Shown here in pieces: positions 18,092-26,600 of a stretch of 64,000 nt of DNA. A program made the position numbers and the translations under genes. Every line of letters starts with the position of its first letter. The first letter of the stretch is position 1. Below the pieces are notes generated by a model, which was not told the DNA's origin, ran no database searches, and saw only the letters and a list, made by a program, of their open reading frames with translations. Source of the stretch: an uncultured Aeromonadales bacterium (GTDB lineage: Bacteria > Pseudomonadota > Gammaproteobacteria > Enterobacterales > Succinivibrionaceae); contig CACZLZ010000007.1 of NCBI GenBank assembly GCA_902782145.1, positions 20,204-84,203 of the forward strand. Direction: 5' to 3'.

Positions 18092-19328
18092 GTTCATCTC
18101 CCTTTGTCACTCCCATGCGCTCCAGGGAGGCCGACACCGCGTCCATGATCCCCTGGGTGGAGTAAAAGTTGCCGGGAACCAGAGCGTCATGGCGCAGCAC
18201 CCGGAAGAAGTCCCGCATCAGCTCCGGATCAGGCGCCGGCAGGCTCTTCCAGAAATCCGCCAGGGACATCTGGGAGGCATTCACCGCCAGCCCCGGCATG
18301 GCATAAATGCTCTTCCCCAGGCAGTACACGGGCTTGTTCATCCGCAGCGCCGACATGCCGATGGTGCTGTTGCACAGCACCAGCCCCCGGGCCTTCCGCA
18401 GCAGGGGACCGGGGTTCACCCCCTCCACAAACCGGAGCCGCTCCGAGCAGCCCGCCGCCCGGCCCAGGGACCGCATGTAACGGCGGTAGTTTCTGAGACC
18501 GTTGTCCAGGGGATGGTTCTTGAACACCAGATAGGATCCGGCCGGGGCGTTCCGGGCAAAGTCCGTGATGACCATGGCCATGCATTCCAGCATGCCGGTG
18601 AAGGGTGAGTGGCGCCGCACCTGGGAATCTGCGTCCAGTTGCAGGGGCATCAGGTAGAAGGGCACCCCGCCCCGGAGCAGTGTCCGGGTCACCTCCAGGC
18701 CGTGGCGCCGCCGCTTGTGGCGGTTCAGATAGCGGGGAATATGCCCCAGGAGCTCCCGGCCGATGTTGTAGGGACGATGGGTACGGTAGCGGTGGAAGTA
18801 AGGCCAGAGCACCACATTGCCGATGTGGTTCCAGGCGGTCTTGAGAACCCGCCCCATCATGGGGTTGGGGGCCAGGGAGGGCACCGGCTGCCGCTCGCCG
18901 GCCAGGGCCCGGGCCCGGCGGCGCACCTGCCCCGGGGTGTGGGGAAGGGAGGAATAGGCGTTGACGCCTCCCTCCTCCAGGGTGACAAACCCGGGACGGA
19001 GGTAGCCCTCCTCATACACCCAGATCCGGTTGCCCCGGAGCCGGGCGATCCAGATGGCTTCCCGGTGCAGGGGACGCCAGTCCCCCATAAGCACCAGATC
19101 CGTCACCCGGCAGGACTCCATAAGCTCGGCCACCCACAGGGGCCACTCATACACATGGCCCCGCCAGCAGTGGGTGTTGCCGGAGGGCCAGAAGAACACG
19201 TCGCCCCCGCAGAAGTTGATCCGGTGCACTGCGCACCCGGCGCAGGCCAATGCCTGCCCCAGTTCCCGGAAAAAGGGACTCAGTGGCCCCTGGAGGAACA
19301 GGAAGGAGCGCTCTCTGTTATCTGGCAT
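18075..19328 (-). CDS. KpsS/RkpJ-like capsular polysaccharide glycosyltransferase
   Basis: The 417-residue protein shows the hallmarks of the capsule_synth family: FLQGPLSPFFRELGQAL near the N-terminus, VYEEGYLRPGFVTLEEGG, MPLQLDADSQV followed by HSPF, VFKNHPLDNG and LCNSTIGMSALRMNKPVYC. KpsS adds the first beta-Kdo to the phosphatidylglycerol anchor of group 2 capsules, and RkpJ is the rhizobial relative. I place the start at 19328, where MPDNRERSF begins 11 bp inside the end of the oxoamine synthase gene; a longer upstream reading would lie within that gene. The presence of this enzyme links the cluster to a lipid-anchored surface glycan. Confidence 0.87.
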   Translation of the reverse strand: MPDNRERSFLFLQGPLSPFFRELGQALACAGCAVHRINFCGGDVFFWPSGNTHCWRGHVYEWPLWVAELMESCRVTDLVLMGDWRPLHREAIWIARLRGNRIWVYEEGYLRPGFVTLEEGGVNAYSSLPHTPGQVRRRARALAGERQPVPSLAPNPMMGRVLKTAWNHIGNVVLWPYFHRYRTHRPYNIGRELLGHIPRYLNRHKRRRHGLEVTRTLLRGGVPFYLMPLQLDADSQVRRHSPFTGMLECMAMVITDFARNAPAGSYLVFKNHPLDNGLRNYRRYMRSLGRAAGCSERLRFVEGVNPGPLLRKARGLVLCNSTIGMSALRMNKPVYCLGKSIYAMPGLAVNASQMSLADFWKSLPAPDPELMRDFFRVLRHDALVPGNFYSTQGIMDAVSASLERMGVTKGDEHDRRA

Positions 19329-20673
19329 AGGTGGCGGCTCTCTTCCGGGCCGCAGGGAGAGCTTCAGCGGCCGCATCCACAGCAGTCCTGATCTCCTCCG
19401 GGGTGTGCATAGCGGAGATAAAGAAGCGCAGGCGGGCCTTGCCCTCCTCAACCCCCGGATAAATCACCGGCAGGGCCAGGATCCCCCGGTCCCGCATCTC
19501 CTGGGAGAAGACTGCGGCAGACAGGGAGTCCCCCACCATCACGGGAACCACGGAGAAGCCCTGGCACTTGCCGGTGTCCAGGCCCCGCTGCCGGGCCAGC
19601 TCCATGAACAGCCGGCCATTCTGGTGGAGGCGCTCCAGGCGCTCAGGCTCAGCCAGCATGATCCGCACCGCCTCCGCCGAGGCCGCCGCCATGGGCGGGG
19701 GCATGCCCACGCTGTAAACAAAGCCCGGGGCCCGGTATTTCAGGAACTCCACCAGGGCGGCCGATCCGGCGATATAGCCCCCGCAGCCGCAGAAGGTCTT
19801 GCTCAGGGTGCCCATCCAGATATCCACATCCTCAGAGCGGATCCCGAAATGCTCCCGGACACCCCTGCCCGTGGCCCCCAGCACTCCCATGGAGTGGGCC
19901 TCGTCCACCATGAGCATACAGCCGTGCTGGCGCTTGAGCTCCAGAAGCCGGGGCAGATCGCACAGGCACCCGTCCATGCCGAACAGGCCCTCGGTGACGA
20001 TAATGGCCCGCTGATGGCTGTAGCGGTGCTCCTCCAGAAGGCGGGCCAGGGCCTCCATGTCATTGTTGGGATAGGAGTACCTGGCAGCCCCGGACATGGT
20101 GGCTCCCAGGAGCAGGGAGTTGTGGCACAGGGCGTCATGAAAGATCACATCCCGGGGCCCGAAAAGGCACCCCAGGGTGGACATGTTGGCCGCGTGGCCG
20201 CTGACATAGCAGATGCAGTCCTCAGTGCCGCAGAGATCTGCCAGGGACTTCTCCAGGATCCGGTGGGGCTTGCGCTCCCCGGCGGTCAGACGGCTGGCCG
20301 AGGCGGACATGCCGTACAGCCGGGCCGCTTCGTCGGCAGCAGCCCGGATCCGGGGATCCCCGTTCATCCCCAGATAGTCGTAACTGGAGAAGTTCAGCAT
20401 GTCCCGGCCGCCGATGCTGGTGTGGCTGGTGGCCAGGCCGTCGTGGAGCACGTAGTAAACGTCCTCCAGCCCCGCCTGGCTGGCCACAGCCTTTTGGACC
20501 CGGATCTCAGTGTAGCCGGGCATAGTGTCAAAGCGCAGCCACTCCGGGGGGATCTGCCGAACGGCAGCACGGCTCTTCACCGGAGCGGCGGCGGGGGTGC
20601 GGCTCTTCATGGCCGCCAGCAGCCGCTCCTTCTCCTCCCGGCTGATCCCGAAGCGCTTCCTGACCTCACTCAT
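19318..20673 (-). CDS. Alpha-oxoamine synthase (AONS/KBL/SPT family, RkpG-like)
   Basis: This 451-residue PLP enzyme condenses an acyl thioester with an amino acid, releasing CO2. The internal aldimine lysine is in TLSKTFCGCGG (Lys292). VDEAHSMGVLG supplies the cofactor Asp257 and stacking His260, and HNSLLLG is the conserved 5'-phosphate side. About 50 extra N-terminal residues precede the core. It follows the polyketide synthase with an 8-bp overlap, so the likely acyl donor is the synthase's carrier-bound chain. In rhizobia the same pairing (rkpA, rkpG) serves K-antigen capsule. Biotin synthesis (BioF) is unlikely in this context. GGAG lies about 8 bases before the start. Confidence 0.88.
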   Translation of the reverse strand: MSEVRKRFGISREEKERLLAAMKSRTPAAAPVKSRAAVRQIPPEWLRFDTMPGYTEIRVQKAVASQAGLEDVYYVLHDGLATSHTSIGGRDMLNFSSYDYLGMNGDPRIRAAADEAARLYGMSASASRLTAGERKPHRILEKSLADLCGTEDCICYVSGHAANMSTLGCLFGPRDVIFHDALCHNSLLLGATMSGAARYSYPNNDMEALARLLEEHRYSHQRAIIVTEGLFGMDGCLCDLPRLLELKRQHGCMLMVDEAHSMGVLGATGRGVREHFGIRSEDVDIWMGTLSKTFCGCGGYIAGSAALVEFLKYRAPGFVYSVGMPPPMAAASAEAVRIMLAEPERLERLHQNGRLFMELARQRGLDTGKCQGFSVVPVMVGDSLSAAVFSQEMRDRGILALPVIYPGVEEGKARLRFFISAMHTPEEIRTAVDAAAEALPAARKRAATYAR

Positions 20674-23600
20674 GGCGTTCTCCGGCCTCCTTGAACACCC
20701 TGCTGGCAAAATCCTCGCTCAGGTTCACATTGTGGCTGAGCTCCATGGCCGAGCGCAGATCCCCGCTCCCGGCGTCCTCCCCGCTGAGCAGGGAGATGAT
20801 CCTGCCCGCCACATCCCGGATGCTGGACCCCGCAGTGAGGCCGCCCATGAGGGATCTGCCCTCCAGGCGCTCCTCCAGGGCCACCATCAACTCCACGGAC
20901 ATCAGGGAGTCCATGCCCATGTCCGCCAGGGGGGTGCCAGTCTTCACTGAGGATGCAGGCACCCGCATGATCCGGGCCACAGTGGCAGTGATGATCTCGG
21001 TGATCCGGGCCAGAGCCTTCTCCGGGGGTAGTGTCCGCACCAGGCTGCTCAGGGACTCCTCCTGGGTGTCCCCGCCCTCGTCCTCCACCCTGAGGGGCAG
21101 GAACCGGGGGGTTCTCCCTGCCGGCAGCCGGGAAAGCCGCTTCCAGTCGGCAATGAACAGCGCCGGGGCGGGATCCCCGCCGCCAGGCAGGCGGGACAGT
21201 GCGTCCAGGGCGTCAGCGGCGGCCAGGGGCGCAATGCCCGTGACCCGGATCAGGGAGTCCAGGGTCTTCTGATCCCGGGTGAGCATGCCGACGTCACCAA
21301 TGGCACCCCAGCCCACGGCCAGCCCCGGCAGGCCCATGCTCCGGCGCAGTGCGGCCAGACCCTCCAGGCCCATGTTGGCCGCCACATAGTTCACCTGTCC
21401 CGGATTGCCCAGGAGGGTGGTGGCGGAGGAGTACATGACAAAGAAGTCCAGTTTTTGATCCAGGGTGCACCGGTGCAGGCTGAAGGCGCCTCCCAGCTTG
21501 GGACGCAGCACCCGCTCCAGGCGCTCCGGGGTCATGTCGGCCACCATGCCGTCATCCAGCACGGCGGCGGCGTGGATCACGCCCTTAAGGGGTGGCAGAT
21601 CCTTCAGGGCCTCCTTAAGGGCAGCCCCAAGACCGGCTTCATCCGCCACATCCTGGGCCACAGGAACCACCGGTCTCCTCTGCCCCGCCGGCAGGCCCAG
21701 GGTGGCAAGCTCCGCCACTGCCTCCCGGCTCTCGTCCGTAAGGCCACGGCGGCTCATGAGGATCAAGGCCCCGGCCCCCATGACGGCCAGGCGCCGGGCC
21801 GTGGCGAGACCGAAGCCTCCGAGGCCTCCGGTGACCAGATAACTGCCCTCCCGGCTCACCGGCAGTGCAGTCCCCGTCAAGGGAGCGGCAGCTCCGGCAT
21901 TCACCTTCGGGGGCTCCACCACAATTTTGCCCACATGCCGGGACTGCTGCATGGCCCGGAAGGCATGCTCGGCCTCTCCGGCAGCATACACACTGCAGGG
22001 CAGTGGCCGCAGCTGGCCGTCGGCAAAGAGATCCATGATCTCCCGGAAGATCCGCTGTCCCTTCTCCGGGCGCTCCCGCATCAGCTGATCCACGTCAACG
22101 CCGAAGAAGCTCACGTTGTTCCGGAAAGGTCTGAGGCGCAGGGGACTGTCAGCATAGAAGTCCCGCTTGCCCAGCTCCAGGAAGCGTCCGAAGGGTCTGA
22201 GGAGCCTGAGGCTCTGATCCATGCCCTCCCCGGCCAGGGAGTTGAGGACGGCGTCCACACCCTCACCGCCGGTGTCCGCCAGGATCTGATCATGGAAGGA
22301 CAGGGAGCGGGAGTCATAGACATGCTCCACTCCCATAAGGCGCAGCATATGGCGCTTGTCCTCGTTGCCGGCGGTGGCGTAAACCTCCAGATCCAGGCAG
22401 GAGGCGATCTGCACCGCCGCCAGGCCCACGCCGCCGGCGGCGCCGTGGATCAGCAGCCGCTCCCCGGGCTCCATCTGGGCCAGGTGGCGCAGGGAGTACC
22501 AGGCGGTGAAGAAAGCCACCGGGACCGTGGCGGCCTGGGCAAAGGTCCAGTCCCTTGGAATGGGGGTCACAGCCTGGAAGGTGGTCACCACATGGCCGGA
22601 GAAGCAGCGGGGGCCGAAGCACAGCACCCGTTCCCCGGGGGTGACATCGGTCACCCCGGGTCCCACGGCATCCACCACACCGGCGCATTCAATACCCAGC
22701 CCCGGACCGGAGAAGCCGCCCTCCAGGGCCTCCTCCGGCAGCATGTTCATAGCCCACATCACGTCCCGGAAGTTCAGGCCCACGGCCCGCACCGCCACCC
22801 GGACCTGGCCCGCACCGGGCTCAGCCAGGGGGACGCTCTGCCAGCGCAGAGTCTCCAGGTGCCCCGGGGACACGCAGTCCAGGCGCAGTGTCCCGCCCCG
22901 GGGATCCGGGGCGGCCCGGTCAGCGGTCCTGCCGGAGCGCAGGACATAGCGCTCTGCGCCCCTGAGGATCACCTCCCGCTCGGCGGAGCGCTCCAGCAGC
23001 TCCCGGAGCACAGATCCGGCCACCTCTCCGGCCCCGCCGTCGGGATCCAGACGCAGATCCACGCAGGAGATCTCCAGCTTGGGCATCTCATTCATAATGA
23101 CCCGGGCGGCACCCAGCACCGGGGCCTGGGAGGGTCGGATCTCCCCGGCAGTGTCCCCGGGGCAGACCATGGCACCCCATGTCAGCACCCGGACAGCGGC
23201 CTGGGGGCTGCCGGCGCGGCTCCATCCCCGGGCCATCTGGATAAGGGCGCCGCTCTGGCGGCCCGCCTCCTGCCAGTCAAGGTCCTGAGCGTCCAGGGCC
23301 AGGGCATCCACACAGCACACCGGGATCTTCCGAGCCGCCAGGGACTCCCAGACTGCCTGCCAGTCCTCGGGATCCTCAGTCCGGCACTGCCAGGAAGTGC
23401 CCTCAAGAAGCAGCTGCTCCCCGGGGGCAAGGCGGATCACCTGATCCCCCCGGGCGGCGGCTTCAGCAGCCAGCCGATCCAGGATCTGACGGATCCCGTC
23501 CGGGGTGCCGTCACCGGCACACAGGAGCCACAGGGAAGGAGCCGATCCCGGATCCCGGGTTGCCGGGGCAGCGGCGCCGGGGGCGGCCCGGGCCAGGAGC

Positions 23601-26600
23601 AGGAACCGGGGCACTGCGGGATCCGGGCGGATCTCCTCAATCTCCCCGAAGCCCGCCTGGGTCAGGGCCCGGCGCCATTCATCAGCCTCCAGGAGCCGGG
23701 ACACGGTGTCCGTCCCGTCCTGGGAGGCCACCCACCAGGACTCGTCCAGTCCGCGGATGAGATCATCTGTGATGTTGGGGCCGCTCTCCGCCAGGATCAG
23801 GACGCCGTCATCCCGGAGAGCCTCCCGGCAGCGGCTGAGGGCCGCGGGAATGTCGTCAGCCAGGTGCAGGCAGTGGAAAGCCACAGCCACATGGGCGCGG
23901 ATCTGGGGTGAGGATACGGCGGGATCCCACTGCACCACCTCCAGAGGGGCATCAGCAGGGGCGGTGTCCAGACCCTCCAGGGCCAGGCGCAGCTGGCGCA
24001 GATCATTCTCCCCGCCGGCGGCCAGGATCCGGCAGTGACGCCTTAGATCCCCGTCCATCAGGCGGCCCAGGCTCGAGGAGGTGGCACCAATCTCCAGAAT
24101 GCTGGCGGGACCTTCCGCCTCCCGGAGCAGATCCCGGAGGGCCAGACCGCAGAGACAGTCATCCATGCGGTACTCCTGGCGCCGGAGCTCCTCCCACAGG
24201 TGGCTTGCGGCCGGGATCATCTCCCCGTTCTCCATGAGGGTCCGCCGGGCGGCGGCCAGGAGCATGGCCAGGGCCGAATCCTCCGGGGCGTCGGCCCCCA
24301 GGGTGCACCACACGTCCGCAAAGGACGGCAGGGACTCCATTACATCCTTCCCCCGGGAGGCTGCCAGTTCCTGGAGACGCACCGCAAGCTCCGGATATCT
24401 GAAGCCCGCATCCCCAGCGGCAAAGTCCCGGGCCAGAGCCAGGACCGCCATCTCCCTGAGGGGCAGGATCTCATCCCGGTGCCGGATCCAGGCACTGTCA
24501 GATGTAAGCTCCCCGGCCTGCTCCCGGAGTTCCCGGGCTAGGCTCCCGTTGCCGGGCAGACCCCGGGGAACAGGGCTTCCCGGATGAGGCCGGGGCACCG
24601 CCTGGGTGGCATAGGCCAGCGGACGGGGCGCAGCCAGCTGCTCCACGGTCCGGGCACGGCCACCCTCCAGACGGAGCAGCTCGCACCCCTTGCTGTCCAG
24701 CAGACTGAGATCAATCACCACCGTGTCCCGGGAGCAGCGGATCCGGCGCAGTCGGGCAAAGGCCGGACGGCCGGAGCGCAGCAGGACGCAGCGGCTGAAC
24801 CAGTAGGGTAGCCGGGGAGCCGGGCACTCCTCCATCATGGCCGGGGGGATCAGGGCGAAGATCAACTGCAGTCCGCCGTCCAGAAGAGGCGGCGGCACCA
24901 GCATGCCCTCCTCCCATGCGGGCTTTGCACCCTCCGGGGAAGGCAGGAACCGGGCCAGGATCTCATCATCCTGCTGCCAGCAGTCCGCCACCGGGCGGAA
25001 CACCGGACCGTAGCCCATGTTGGCCCGCCGGGTCAGGCGGTAAAGCTCCTCCGCGCCGACGACGGCGCCGAACTTCTCGGGATGAGCCGGATCCTCCAGG
25101 GAGGCGGGGGAGAGATCCGCATGGATCATCCGGGCCCGGGCATGGAGGGTCCAGGGTTCATCCCGCATATAAGGACGGGACAGGATCCGGATCTCCCCGT
25201 CAGTGTCGCTGACGGTAAGGCGCAGCACCATCGGCTGCCGCTCCCGGAGGATCACAGGCCGGAGGATGGCCGTGTTGCACAGAGCCACCTGCTCACCGCT
25301 GCCGGACACTTTGCCGGCGGCAGCCAGGGCCATCTCCAGGAAGGCGGCGGCAGGATAGTAGACCGCATCCCCCACCCGGTGATCCCCGAGCCAGGGGCTG
25401 CTTTCCAGATCCACCACCTGCTCCCAGACATTCTGGGAGTGGAGCTTCCGTCCCAGGAGGGGATGATCCCCGGCGCTGGTCACTAGATCCTGGCACTCAG
25501 GGGTGGGCGCCAGGCGGCAGTCCTCATTGTTCCATGGATAGGTGGGCAGGGGGATGTCCGCCCCGGGCTCAGGGAAGTGGCAGGACATGTCCACGGGCCA
25601 GCCGTGGATCCAGGCGTTGCGCCAGGCGGTGTCAAACTGCCCGGCGCCGCTGTTCCGGGACAAGGTTCCCCCCACCCAGCCGTCCAGGGATCCTCCCTGG
25701 GCGCAGGCGGCCTTGTCCAGGCCGCTGCGGAGATATCTGAGCAGAATGCTGTGGGGGCCGATCTCCAGGAAGTGGCGCACACCCAGCTCCAGTGCCGTCT
25801 GCACCGCCCCGTGGAAATTCACGCTCTGGCGCACATTCTCCCACCAGTAGGAGGCCGGGGTGCCCCCCAGCTCCTCCCGTCCGGTGACAGCGGAGATGAA
25901 ATGCAGACGCGGCCGGCAGATCCCCAGATCCGCCAGATCCGCCAGCAGCTCCTGGCGGATGGGATCCATCCGGGAACTGTGGAAGGCATAGTTCAGGGGC
26001 AGCATCTTGAAGAACACATGCCGGCTCTTCAGCTCCTCCCCCAGACGCGCCAGGGCCTCCCCGTCGCCGCTGAGGGTCACCGCATCCGCGGCGTTTACGC
26101 CGGCGATCTCCACCCCCGGGTAGCGGGCGCAGAGATCCCCCGCCTCGGCGGCGCTGACACTGGCCGCAGCCATGCGGCCGGCGCCGGCGGTGCTCTCCTG
26201 GTGCATGCTGCGGTAGTAGATGATCCGCACCGCATCCTCCAGGGACACGGCGCCGCAGTACCAGGCCGCAGCCACCTCGCCCACGCTGTGGCCCAGGGCC
26301 GCATCAGCCCGGATCCCCACCTGCTCCAGGGCGGCACACAGGCCCACCTGGATCAGGAACAGCAGCTGCTGGGCCACATCGGTGTGGGCCATGTCCTCAT
26401 CAGTGGCCATCTCCAGCAACTCCAGCAGATCCTTGCCGGACAGGGGGCGCATGAGATCCGCCACTTCCCGGGCCCGGGCGGCAAAGGCCTCATTGGCCAT
26501 CATGGCCCGGCCCATGCCCGTCCACTGGCCGCCGTTGCCGGAGAAGACAAAGGCGGTCCTGACCTCCCCGGTGCCGGTGGCCACGGCCTCACCGGTGCTG

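Noticed and set aside
19318..20673. The PLP enzyme as BioF of biotin synthesis
   Set aside because: No other bio gene is nearby, and it is translationally coupled to the polyketide synthase and a KpsS-like gene.
21455..23911. Plus-strand open frame of 818 codons
   Set aside because: Antisense to the polyketide synthase; composition is Gly/His/Gln-rich with no domains.
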